Translations under genes and position numbers: made by a program
DNA from: Tomocerus qinae
Taxonomy: Eukaryota; Arthropoda; Collembola; Entomobryomorpha; Tomoceridae
Length of the DNA stretch: 64,000 nucleotides
Assembly: GCA_020055645.1 (NCBI GenBank)
Contig: CM034548.1
Coordinates: 15,872,001-15,936,000, forward strand
Direction: 5' to 3'
Shown here: positions 23,435 through 36,550 of the stretch, in pieces
Position numbering within the stretch: position 1 is the stretch's first letter
Layout: every line of letters begins with the position of its first letter
Notes under the pieces: generated by a model
Told to the model about the DNA's origin: nothing
Databases searched by the model: none
The model's input: only the letters and a program-made list of their open reading frames with translations

Positions 23435-26400
23435 TTTATCTGTGATGGATCTGTTTAAAAGAGGAAGGGAATGGCAAAAAGTTGAAATGGAGATTGTGGC
23501 AGAACGTGGGCATTAACTTTTCTAATTCACAAATGTTTGCCTTGTTCTATATTTCTAAGTGTTTGGGTGTATCTTTGGGAAAGCAGGAACAGTTTGAAGG
23601 GACGGAGAAAGTTTAGGAGCTTTCCACGTCTCACAATGAACTGAGCGAGATGTAATGGAGATAAATAGCTTTCTTTTGTTGGATGCGGCCAGCGCAGAGA
23701 GGATGACTTTGACTCTGTGATGACGCTACGGAGAGAGTAGGACAGCAGAATTACTTGCTTAGTTAACAACAGCCTCCAGACACTAACTAAGTTCAATTCT
23801 GTCCAGCTCCTGGTCCTGTGAAAATCTATTCAAAGATGCTGAATCATAGTTCAGCAGGGAGGATAACGTTTTGCAACGCCCTTATTCCTCCTACCAATCT
23901 GTCGGAATATTCTATAGGTACCGTCATACAATGCACAGTTACATAATAAGATTCTATTGTCCATTAATGATAATCGACCACACAAGGGAATTTCCATTAA
24001 CTGCGTAAATATATCATTTTTACCGATAAATGCTCATAAAGTAATTTATTTCCCTTAAAACCTGTATTTCATTTTAGTCCCATAAATTTGCTTATTACAA
24101 CTCTTATTTTTGCTCTAATTTATATATCAAACCGTTTTTGAATTGAAAATCTGTCTCTTCTTGTTTTTTATGTTTACAGTACTTCAGACAGAAATTGCAA
24201 TGGTAAGTTTACAATGTTCCAAGTTACACCTAATCTTAAATCAAAAATTAAATTTAGTTGTAGTTAAGTAATCAGGACCTTCAAATTTTGTGAAATATAT
24301 TAATGGGAGTATCCCTTTTAAAATTAATGATAATTTGCTGCCTTTGAATTTACATGAACTAGCTTACCTCATTTTTCAATCTAAATTATAACTCTACGTT
24401 TAATTATAATAATTTTAGATTTTTCAGCTGGCGTAGGAATAGGAAAATGGGTATCAACATTATAAATGGCATATCCTGTGTAGAAAATCGTAACTGTGAC
24501 ATTTTTATGCCTTAGTGGCTTAGTGCGTATAGGTTGATAATAGTATCGTTTCATCATTCTGGCGAACTAATTATACAGATAGGTACACCTATATTATTTA
24601 AAAGGATACTGAGTTGGGCCAAATGACAGAATTTAAGGACATGATATCATTATCAATAAATAGTAATGAATGGCTGGACGGACGAAGCTGGAGTGGTAGC
24701 TACATTGTACAGCGAAAATGGAAATATAATAGAGTACCAGCATCATCTGTGTCATCTGGTTTCTTCGCTTGTTGTTTCCGTCCAATTTTGTTATGGAACA
24801 TTGAACAATCTATCTACCCGAACTGTGTAAGTGCTGTAACGATGGTCTCCTCTTATTCATCTACTCATCGTCGGTTGAATCTCTAATACCTTGCTTTACT
24901 TTGTTACCTCATTCACATCAATATTTCCCAGATACGTACGTTGCCTTTGCGTATTTCTTTGGAATTAATTAAAAAATTCAGAATTATCAAGTTCTTTTAT
25001 TGCAATTCAAACCCATTAGGGAAATGTAACTGAAAACACATCTCAATTGCGTTTAAAATCAAACATTATTAAATTTAATATCATATCTCCTCCAGATTCC
25101 AGATAATGAATATATTTTATCTTTTAAATCTTCAATGATTTTAAATTATTGTATCAAGGATCTTATAAAAAAAGGTTCTTGTATTTTTTCCATTTTTTGC
25201 TTATTTGATACCTAAAAACGTGATTGGCCAACTGGTCATCCTGTCAAAGATGTCGACGCGTTTAGTTTCTCGTAGGAAAAGATCGATTAAATGTTATCCG
25301 GATCCAGTCACGAAGTATCACACTAAACATATATTTATGTGAAGATACATTCAGCTAAAAATCCAACGCTATTACTTGTATCCAAGTCTGAGTCCATTCA
25401 TTATCAGCTAATTGACGCTATTATTGGATTATCGTTATTTGCAGAACTTCTGTCTCTGCCCAATGTGCGAGTCATTGATTTCCTAGCAAACCAAGCTAAC
25501 GAGCTCTGTCTTATTAGTTCAAGCTCATCCTTGTCACTTTTTTGCCATTTGGAAAATAAAAATACCTACAGTAATTGTTGATTCTCCGATCCCACTCATT
25601 CTGCTCATGTTCAGCGTCATCCAGTCACACGGTTACTGCATTGCTATACCGATTACTACAGACAGGATTGTTTTTTGCCTACCAGGACTCCTAATACAGG
25701 CAGGACAGTCGTCATTTATCGGTTTTATAGCCTGACCTTGTTTTTCTCATTCCTACATGGATATTATGGTTTTAACCATTATTTTTCTCCTAGAATTTGT
25801 TAGTATTTTCTGAGCAGAGTGTAAATATGACTGCTCGTTAATTTCCGTTTATTATGACACTACATTAATAATGACTCAACCTTTCTAGATAATAAAATTA
25901 TTATTCAGTTCAATTTTAGGCATGATTTATAGCTATAAAAAGTTAAGAGTTGTTTTCAGCACATAATTTTAAGATTTGTTAAGCTACAAGACGAATTATT
26001 TAAATATAGAAAGTATTATAATGCTTTTCCGCGAATATGTTTTAGGAATTCATACTTTTTTGGGGTAATAATACATTTTTATATCGAAGAGCGAGGAGAA
26101 TGTGGGTCAAATATCCTAGAAGTACAATTCTATTTAATTCTATTCAGTAGACCTTGGATTTATTTATTGGTGTCTGCAGTTACCCCTACGAACTATTTAT
26201 CTTTAGTGGTTCTATTTAATTTTCTGAAATCCATTTGATGTTTTATAGTGCCAATGATAGCCTCATGAATGTATATGCACTTAGTGCCTGTAAAAATCCT
26301 GGAAAGTGTGAATTGTATGTGCATTTGGACATGTGGGTGGACTGCAGAATTGTTTAGAGAAATGGATGGGTTAGTTGAGTAGGAGCTTCAACAATTTCAT

Positions 26401-29400
26401 TCTATCCAACGCCTACTGCAACTATCTCTTCACAATGACCATGCACGATAAGACAAGACATCCATTCTCTGATGAATACAATTCATGCCTTACTTTCCAG
26501 GCACAACTCTGCTGCGCGGAGGTTACATTTTATAGGGGGATGCACTGGAACAGGATGAATAGAACTTTCGAACTCATTCTATGTCCTAACTGCTAAGCTG
26601 TCCTTTAAAAGAGTTCTTCTAATGCGAGTCCCACTCTATTTAGGCACACCTGTATGAAGACAGGGCAATGCGCAACCATTCTGAATAAATCTATACATGT
26701 TATGCAACTTGAGTGTCCCTATCCCAAAAATAATACGCTAAAACTCACTCAACGCTAAAACTCATTCGTTTCAATAGTACAGTGATTACTATACATGGGA
26801 GTCTTAATGTCGATCAATCAAGCTGCGTCTTCATTACAAGATAAGAAATGAATTATGTCCTTTCTGCACATCGTTTATATACTATCTATTATTTGTAGAC
26901 TAGATATGAATTAGTATGGCGAGTTTCAATAGTTTAATTAGACCAAAATTGATTCTACTCTATAAAATTCTCCAAAGTATGTAGATATTTATAATTTCTA
27001 AAGCATTTCAAAGAAAGGACTCAGGCCATTGTTACAGGATTTATGTATTTTGTACATCACTCAAGTAAATTGCGGAGGTTGGATAAAAGCAGAAAATGGC
27101 ATCGAATCGCACTGTACTACGTAACTAACGTAAATCGTATTTTCGACCACTTGTACTGTTTCTACGGTACAGAGAACTTAGCCAGGCTCCTGTTAGCCAA
27201 TTCCAATGCCTGGACTGCTACGTGGAAGTAATAGTGGTACATTTGCAAGGTAAGTGTTATATTATAATATGAGATATCCCCCAGAGACACAGATTGATAC
27301 CCAGGAAAACCTTTCACTGTAATGTGCTGCATTCAAAATCAACGTTTATCGCACATCTCCTCTCTTAGGAAAATTGAATTCGAGGGAATCTGTCAGAGAA
27401 AAAAGAAGCAAAAAAGCAGAGCTCTTCCAACAAGTCGATTTCCCTATAACTTCCCACCTACTCACTTTCAACACCTTCCCGACTCTTTTTACTTCTTTAT
27501 TTTACTGTTCCTAACCATCATCTGGGGTTTTCCCTTTCGCTTCCTCGGCTACTCTTTGCTGTTCACATTTTTGACAGGAGTACGTCCGTCTACAGGGACC
27601 TTCTTAATAGCTACACTCTTTTCAGGGATGCCGACGTTCTAAAAATAGCCCATAGATAATAAATCACACGGTACAAAGTTACTAAGTTGTCAGATACGTT
27701 AACACTTCTATAAAATGCTATGAAATCTCAGATTCTTCTCATCAATTACGCTAACAGTTAAAATAAACAGTTAGAATGTGGTTTTCTTTGGAAAATATTT
27801 AATAAGTCAATATTTTTTTGTGAAAATCGTTTATAATTGTAGATTGAGTTTTTAAAAGATATTGTTGAATTAGTAAATGTGATAGTGAACTATGTAGCTG
27901 GATTTATTGATCTCCCTGTGTAAGGTCCATTCATCGCAAGCAACAAAACACAATCAAATACACTTGGTGGTAATTCAATACAAACCGAACTGACGATGTG
28001 GTAGTAAGGAAACCAACGGATTTGAACATTTGAAATACAAGAAAAGCCCATTTATTCTCTTCAAACTCGGAGTTTTACGGCCAAATGACGTCGTTGCCAA
28101 TCAAATATATAAATACATTACCCAAAGTACATAAAAGTATATCTGAAGATTGAACCTAGAAAATCCTCTCTTCGACAAACTAAAACTACTCGCCCCGTCC
28201 ATGCAAACTGCAGATACATTCAACTAGCAAACAGAATCTTTAAAACTTTCTCTGTCCTCGTAGCATTGTCTTGTACACAATCTCTTATCTAGCTAGACTA
28301 CTGCGTCTCACAGACTCTCCCATTTGAGTAGGTGTCTCTCCTACCTTTTATAACATTCACAAGATACTTGACTACAAGTCTTAAGCAAATAGTACAAATG
28401 TACATCTTCGAATGCAATGCAATCAAACATTTTCATTCAAACAAATAACATTTCTCTCATCATCTAAAATCATTAGATATTGTATTTACCTATCTCTGTT
28501 GAGGTTCTGAGTGCTTTCTCCTAACTGCGTAAATGAAAACAATCTGTACATATACGTAGCATGTAGCTCGTTTTATTACTTGTCATCGATTTATACAGAC
28601 ACTTGAGAGAATGGCTTTGACTACTTAACCTTGTACATTGCCTACCTTTGTGATCCATATTCCTCAAGTGCTACGCAGAATAATTACCTAAATGGTAAAT
28701 TGGTTTAGCTAATTTAATACTTCAAATGCCTACAGGACCTGAAAACCATTTATGTCTTTGCAAAGCATCTTGTTTGCCAAACTAACTCATCTTTCCACTT
28801 GGTGTATTCGGATGAAATCGTAATTACTATAAAAGGTGGTATTATGCCCACTAGAACCTTTCTAAAATAATAAATGGATGAGAGAACGGATTAGTACCGT
28901 CTTCAACAACTTTAATCTTTTGACATTTATTTCCAATTTCAAAAATGTACATTTACCTTCATACGTTTTGCGTTTTAAAGAAAGAGCTTTTAGTAAGTAA
29001 TGTGTTTAGCGTCAGATTACAACGATGATGACGACACAGCTAATAATTATTGTTCTTTCTTAAGTATTTTCTTCATACGTAATGTAAATAGAGGCGCCCT
29101 AGATTACAGTCACATTTAAGCAAGCACATTCCATTCCTTTTTGCATTTTCCTCAACATGAAGCATTTATTCAATTCCATTGAATATAGAGCAGTTAATCT
29201 AATTAGTCTTGTAAATAACGTTACGTACTATAAATTTGGAAGTACGGTATGGGTAAATGACGAAGAAAGCCTACAGCAAATGTAGTTGTAATTATTTTCA
29301 TTTCGGTGCTTATATATTATGTACTTACAGTGATTTTGTTTTTTGGTCTTTCATGTAATTCAGGCATTTCTAAAGTACGTTATTAGACTTATATTGTTAT

Positions 29401-32400
29401 AGCTGTACTGTACATTTAGGCATAGGTGTGTGTAGTTTACATTAGTGATTGAAATTAAGTACCGTGTTCCTAGTTCTATTTCATTTTTACATTGCTACAT
29501 AATTTTTACACATTAGTCTGTAATTTTACATTGACATCGACAATCTCTTTATAGAATAAATTCTTCCATGTGGGTGGTAATACACAGGTGACACAAATCA
29601 TATCTTCTCTTTGGCCGCACAATCTTCATATATTAATAACTAAGTTAATAGCTACTTTTCCAATAACATGTGCTTACTTCTACAGAAGCTATATAGCTAT
29701 AAATATCAGGAAGAATCGCTAAACACATACTATGCATGCAATAGTTGTTCCCAGTTACACGCAGTGGTAGCAAATTAAATATTTATAAACAGCACCAAAT
29801 ACACAAAATGCCAAGTACTCTATTTCCAATGATGATTGGATTTCAATTTATAATAATCTAATAACTATTTCAAATGAGTACCTACCAAGGCAGTCTTATT
29901 TCTAGAGTGGTACATTTTACTGCTATATAAACAAACAGGGAAAGTTGGGGTTTTTAGCACTGGAAGGAATAAGACTAACTTTCTGTCCTTAATTCTGTGA
30001 TAAATAAATCCAATTTAAAATGTCAATTCATTTCATTTACAAAATTAATTTAACTTGGTTGACAATTGAGACAAGGAGGGAATTTTATGTCTTATTGCAA
30101 TTCTTGGAATTGTACTGATTAAAAATTATGCACACAATTCTACATTATGTAGTTGTGTCATAAGGAACCTCCGACCATACCATCATAAGTAACAATTTTC
30201 ATATTATCATCATAAAAAATGCTTAAAAATTGCATAATATGTACAAGATATAAAATTGCAATGTTTCAAAGCATATAAAAATGATGCACAAATTAAAACT
30301 CCTTTCAAAATGTATTTTTGATCTACCAAAATCAACATGGGTTATTCCAATATAATAATTAAATTATATACCTAATAGCTACAAGGTTTAAAGCATTATA
30401 ACTTGAAATGAAGACTGTCGCTTACGATTACATGGCTTATGTCACTTATGATAAAATGTTTCGTTTGTTCTAGCTCTGGTCTGAAGTTAATTTTGAAGCT
30501 ATAAATTACACAACGTAATTTTCCATCAATGTTATTTGGCAAGTCTCTGTATATAACGCCATCAATTAATAAATATCATACATGGACTAAAATTAGTATT
30601 GCTTCTTTAGAGTTCGTGCTAGGGAAAGGTCCAACTTTCTCCATCTGCCTGTCACAGTAAAAGATATCTTAGAATAAATTGAACTGCCTTGGTGTCAACG
30701 TATTCTAAGCATGGGTCTCGAAAATATTGGATTTCGTGCAAAAATGAATTCATAATTTACAAAAGTCAATTTTCCTCATATACCTTAAGCTATTTGAGAA
30801 ACCACAAGTCTCACCAAAGAGTTATAAAAATTATATTTTAATGCCTTGTCTAAGTATAGCTATGTGTATAAATTATATTTATTAATAAGCTAAGATAATT
30901 TTTATTATTTTAATCAAGTTAAAGTTGAGAAATAGGTAAACCGACGGCGACAGTTTATCTGCGTTGAATAAATACGTTTACATTATCTGGATTTTTAATA
31001 CACCTGAACTGATTTGAATTTCTTTGCTTAGGAGTATTAAATGGCACCCTTTGGGAAATTAGAGCACGAGTAAGGTCATTCTCACGCGTAGTTAAAAATA
31101 TGGCATACAGATAGTACATGGCATTGCCTAAATCAGAGCAAACAGAAAGTTCAGGAAAAGTCTAGACCCAAACAAAGTTTGTAGAAATCGATATTTTCTT
31201 TTTCATTTGCTTGTATTTCGATAGCGTTCTATATTTTTACTGCTGGCTTAGTAATAACACCTTTCCATAGGCATATAGGTATCATTATATGATTTAGTGA
31301 CGTTGTAGCAATAATACGATTGTTAAAGTTGAACAGGGATTTTTTCTGATTTGCAGAACTTAGAACACATTTAGTAAAAAAGCAACAACAACGACAAATG
31401 TTGATACATTTTTCTGAAATCAGAGACGCAGTTATTTGTAGAGTGGAGATTGAAGTACGCGTATAATAAGCTGAATGAAATAAACATATTAGCATTATAA
31501 GTACATTGCCTAATTCAATAATTACTGTAATTAAATTCCAACAGTAATTTTTATGTATATAAAAATAGGAGAAAAAGGACTGACGATCGTCATTCTCGTA
31601 TCTTCTGCTCTTTTAATCCACTAAATAGGATTCAATCGTTTTCCTGATCAGCTATGACCAAAATGTTATTCGAGGAACTGCTTAAATTAGATAACTACTT
31701 ATTACTCTTTTATACCTACACATTAATTCACAGTAATCACAATTCCGAAGTTCCAAAGACAACTTCCAAATAATATTAACTCTACAGATATTACAGAAAA
31801 CTAACCTTGCCTCAATAATTTTAGTGTTGATACAATTACAAAAAGGGCATTTCTAAGGTGTGCACAGTGTCCAAAGGGAAATCATAGTGACACCTATTAA
31901 ATATAACAACACTATTGACCTGTAGACTAAATCCAGTTGACAAATCATTTTACTGCCATGATAATTAAAATTTTATTCGATGAATTATAGTTAATGGTTT
32001 TTTGTAATTTTAAGGTTCTTTTCACTTGAGCGACAATAATTATTAATGTATTTCCCAGGAACAGTAATATTTGGTTGTATTATTGACAAGGCTTTCCCAG
32101 TTCGGAATAAATATGTCCAAAATTACACAAAAATCACTCGAAAAGTCAAAAATTTTAGTTTAAGGTGGGTACCTTTTATGAAAATGTAAGGTAGGTACCT
32201 TATTTAAATCATCAAAATTTTAAGGCTGTTTTAACACTCATGGTTATAGTTAATATTTTCATTTTTTACAAATTAATACACTTTAAAATGTATTTGATCG
32301 ATTAAGATTGTACGCAGGAGAGGCACAGCCTCATGTATTTGATTGAAATCCAACGACATAATTATAGCTCCTACCCGATTATTTCTACTGAACTCTAAGT

Positions 32401-33123
32401 TAAAAATTTTAATCATACTTATTAAGTATACCATCGAGAGAATATTCATTGAAATATCTACAAATCCAATAAGACGTGCTAACTTTCTTTTGTTGAGCAA
32501 TTTAAAAATTCTCTACGGAAATAATTTTAATACTATATATACATTAAATGTAACAAAGTCTGGTGTTGGAATCTTTAATTATTAAAGTGGAACTAGTGGA
32601 ACATTGGAAGTGAGTAATAATGATAATAATTACCTATAAAAAGTACTCATTCTCTTTAGTATTACGACAGTACATATTTCCATAATTTAGAAGACATTGA
32701 TACTTCCAAGCATACTGTTAAATATATAATTAATATTTAACTATATGATTAACATATTTCCCTATAGGTATGTACGTATGTATAGTTAAGACGATTGGGT
32801 ATCAAACCAATTCTTTTAAATCGCTCAACTTAATTTAGGATTTGTCTCCTTGCCCTTCTTTTACCAAATCGATATTCCTATATTAATGATAAATGGTAGG
32901 TGGGTAATTAGTTTTCTGCAACACCGTCCAACTTCCTAGTAGTATAGGAAAAGGTTTTCCGGTAGTTGACTTTATAAGACCATTAAAGAGGCATTAGTAC
33001 TTATCGGTATGTATTACTATAGAGGTATTATGTACTACACTGTGTTTGGTAGAATCCAACTTGATTTCAGTAAAGACACTCATCCAGACCGTTTGCAGAT
33101 AGTCATTAGATGTTCAGCTGTCA
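23435..33123. other. 9.7 kb region without recognisable genes
   Basis: It lies between the 5' end of tryptophan hydroxylase and the 3' end of the JIP1 gene, both on the minus strand. I found only short ORFs with no family resemblance, no tRNA-like structure and no clear transposon. The first 1-2 kb probably contains the hydroxylase promoter and 5' exons, and the last part the JIP1 3' UTR. Distal neuronal enhancers would be plausible here, but nothing in the sequence shows them. Confidence 0.5.
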
Positions 33124-36100
33124 TCATTCCAAGTAAATATCTTCTATGGGATATGCCGTTTCAATGAACTTCTGATAAAAACGTTGGAACGCTCGTCTGC
33201 AAGTACAATACAATAAAAAACATTAAACATGCGAAATTACTACCATTAAATGTTTATAGATAATAGATAGATACTATTACAATGCAAAATTGGCATAGAT
33301 ATCTGACATGGAATACATTTAAATGGCTAAATCAAGTACATCAATCAATTTTCATGGAATTTTTTCAAACTTGTAATAAACTGTCAATTATAAAAAAATT
33401 ATTGAAAATCTCAATATGGCAATCATATTTGTTTTCATTATTTATTTTGATAGATGTCTTTTGGCTTGGACTGAGTTCAAGTCTATTAATTTAACTTTTA
33501 TATTGTAAAGTCCCTTAAGGAAGGAAGCGTGCCTCTTTTTTGTTATTTTCTCTTTTCGTGCATTCTAAATATTAATTTTGTTGGCATAGACTACTGAAAA
33601 GTGTTATGGTAAGTGCAAGGTGGAAGTGCCAAGTTGTTAATCGTAAATATTACCCGACTGCTTCTGCAACTGGGCGTGTTGAATCATCGGATATGAACAC
33701 ATGACACGCAAATCGATTTAGAGTAGGATGCTTGGTAACGAAGCCAAAGTACCGATGGTCGTTAGGATGAAACCCACAGAAGGACACATTTTTTAAAGCA
33801 TAAAAGTAGTCGTGACATGGAACGTGGTTTCCCTGCAACACAAAAAGCGACTATCATTTCTATTGTCTATATTTGAAAGATTTACGATGCTCACATTTGG
33901 CAAGGGAAATCATTGAACTAAACCACATAACAAAACGTTGCAATTATAGTCATTTGCAAAAATAGACCAACAATTTAGTAGAGGATTTGTTACCAATAGA
34001 ATTACCAATCCTTAAATTGTATTTTTGGAATTGTGTAATTCCAAGTTGACTTGAATGGACATGAAAGTAGTCTAGAATTTGTTGGTGGATATAAAATAAT
34101 TTAAAGAGTCACATGAGACTTACACTTGCCTTTCCCTTGTCTAACATTCGAATTCCTTGATCAGATATTTCTAAGATGCAAGGTCTTGTATGTGTTGCAA
34201 CATATCCTTCATGATCTGCTATTTTCCTGACAGCTTGGCACAAAACCTCATTTCCTTTGTGATAAAGAGTCTCAATGGATCCAATGTAGTTGATTAAGTA
34301 GCGCTCCTTTTTCACTTTATTTGCCGTGGGATCAAAATCATTGTATTCTACATCCACGACGTATGCAGCTGGGAATATTCCTTGCATTCCTGTCCTCAGA
34401 TTTACTCCTGCAACCACACAACAAGATGCCAATAAGGTCAACAAGAGCTAAACAAGAATTATGATTAAATAAAAATATAAGATATAAAAAAGAGAAACGG
34501 ACCTTCACACCATAAATCATCAGCCTCTTTTTGCATGTAAATAGGATCGCCAATGTCAACGTCAATTTCGTCGTGATGTCTGGGGATGAATTTGTGCAGT
34601 CCTCTGTGAGTTGCTTCTAGAATTTCCAAATGAGTAAATGGAATCCCGGACAAAGAAGGAGAGGAAGGCGAAAATGATTCTGAAAACAAGACAAGAGTGT
34701 AAGTAGGTCGGAAATATTCACTCTGGAATTTAATGTACCTAAACTTCTGCATTCATTTGTAGTAAAATATTTACTTTTATTAACCTTGCAGCTGTAGCTT
34801 TCTCGTACAGTATTATAGTAGGGAAATAGAACGAAAAAAAATACACGACCAAGAAACATGGATCATAAAAGCCAGAATGCACGTATTTGTTTAAGAGAAA
34901 GTAAAAGAGAAAGTTCTATCTCAGATAATTTGTTTCCTCTACAGAATACTAAAAAACGACCACTGAAAATTAGCAGTTGGCAACAAGTAAATTGGTTTTT
35001 GCACTCATTTAGTAAATAAATTGGTCTGGTAAATTAGTAATAGTGTAAATATTGTTAAAAAACTTTCTTGTATATGACCTAATTTTTTAGTAGCAATGTA
35101 AAGTTGTAAAGCGTTGTCTGGTAGTGAATAAGTAATTCTAGAATATTGCTTTGACAAAGATGAGACGTAGTAGTAGATGGGTCATTACCATTTATTGATG
35201 GTATCTGTGGTGAGTACGGTTTGCTTCCATCATCAGAATGAATAGTCGAGTGACCAGAGTCTAAGCTGGGGTATCTTTCAGATTCTGGAGAGCTTTCATC
35301 ATCTGCTAAAAGAAATAGGGAGTATAAAGTAATTTCCTCGGTGATTATAAAGTAACTGCTGATTACACGTTAGAGTTCCGCAACGCTCCAAGCATATCAA
35401 TTAGGTTAGTTCCATTTGGTAAGATACCTTTCATGCCATGATTAAACTTGAGGATGAATATAGGTCGATGAGCACAGGAAGAATTATCATTTCCAGGCAA
35501 ATTAAATTGATTCATTCCCAAACCCAAATTACTGCTGTTGTTCGAGTTGTAATAGCTATAGCGGTCCGCATCTGAAATCTCTTGCGCAAGAGACACTTGC
35601 CGAGTTTCCTCATTCCCTACAGATGTGCAACATTTTTATTGAGTCAATCATGTTAGTGCTTATTACTTGTATATACTTATCTCTACATAAGAAACACATA
35701 CACCGTCTCGTTGGATTTTTAGGGATTTCTGGCAATTTTCTCCGCTTTCTCTTTACAAGGGGACTGTCTCGCTCATCTCTTTCCGATAATACCATTTGTA
35801 AATCTCCAGAAAATGGCTCGCGTATTGCCTCCCCATTATTGCCGTCTTCCGAAATCCCTCTCAGGATACTACTTGACTGCAATGTTTGTGAATACTGCAG
35901 ATGACTAGGCAACTGTCCATTGTTATTTTGATTGTTGTCATTTAAAACTGGATTCGGTATATCGTCATCTAAATCTACATCGTGCACCAACCTGAAATAT
36001 TCGAAATATTAAGCAGAACTAATAAAAAATCTCATCCTTTCGCCTACCATAGAATAATTAACCCAATTAGGGCCTCTTATTTAAAAAATTAAGCTTAGAA

Positions 36101-36550
36101 AAAATAAACCATCCTTTCCACTCACTGCCGGTAGGCACGACAAACATATGACAGCTTTTGAAATTGAAGAAAATTTAATGTACGCTTTAAATAACATTAG
36201 CATAAAAAAGAAAGGTAGTAGGTATCAATATTTAAGACATATGGTGAAAGTTGCCTAAGAGAAGTAAGGGAAAGCCAGCTTTAGTAAAGCACACCCACAT
36301 ACATTAGGTATGATCTCTATGCTGAAATACTATTGTGTCTCTATCTACCTATCAAAGATTCTGACCTTAAGAAATTACTTTCCTTTTTCTACTCTCGATT
36401 TCTCAATTTGACAGACAAAAAATGCAGATTATTTTTGCACAGAAATATAATATGAATTTTTACTTACGTGTAGCAATGTGCTGGAGCTTTAATATATTGT
36501 GGAAGTTTGTCAAAATAATGTCGAAATTCTTCAAATTCACTATCTGCCAT
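33124..36550 (-). CDS. Aplip1: JNK-interacting protein 1 (Aplip1/MAPK8IP1 type)
   Basis: This is a scaffold for the JNK cascade that also links cargo such as APP family proteins to kinesin-1. The preferred model has eight exons: 36550-36468, 35991-35702, 35616-35428, 35302-35189, 34679-34503, 34407-34124, 33832-33654 and 33196-33124, giving 462 residues. It begins MADSEFEEF. An N-terminal basic segment ([12 protein letters not shown]) is in the position of the JNK-binding docking site. The SH3 domain (~247-303) reads [27 protein letters not shown] and [15 protein letters not shown]. The PTB domain (~315-455) includes [38 protein letters not shown] and [11 protein letters not shown]. The C-terminus IEDIYLE is the conserved kinesin light chain-binding tail ending in Tyr-Leu-Glu. 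The boundary at 35428/35302 is the least certain; a continuous frame runs past it to a stop at 35364. The protein is shorter than vertebrate JIP1 (about 700 residues), like insect orthologues. Confidence 0.94.

Noticed and set aside
32273-32500. Hydrophobic minus-strand ORF considered as a GPCR or channel exon
   Set aside because: No motif of any membrane protein family, no flanking splice sites that extend it, and isolated position.
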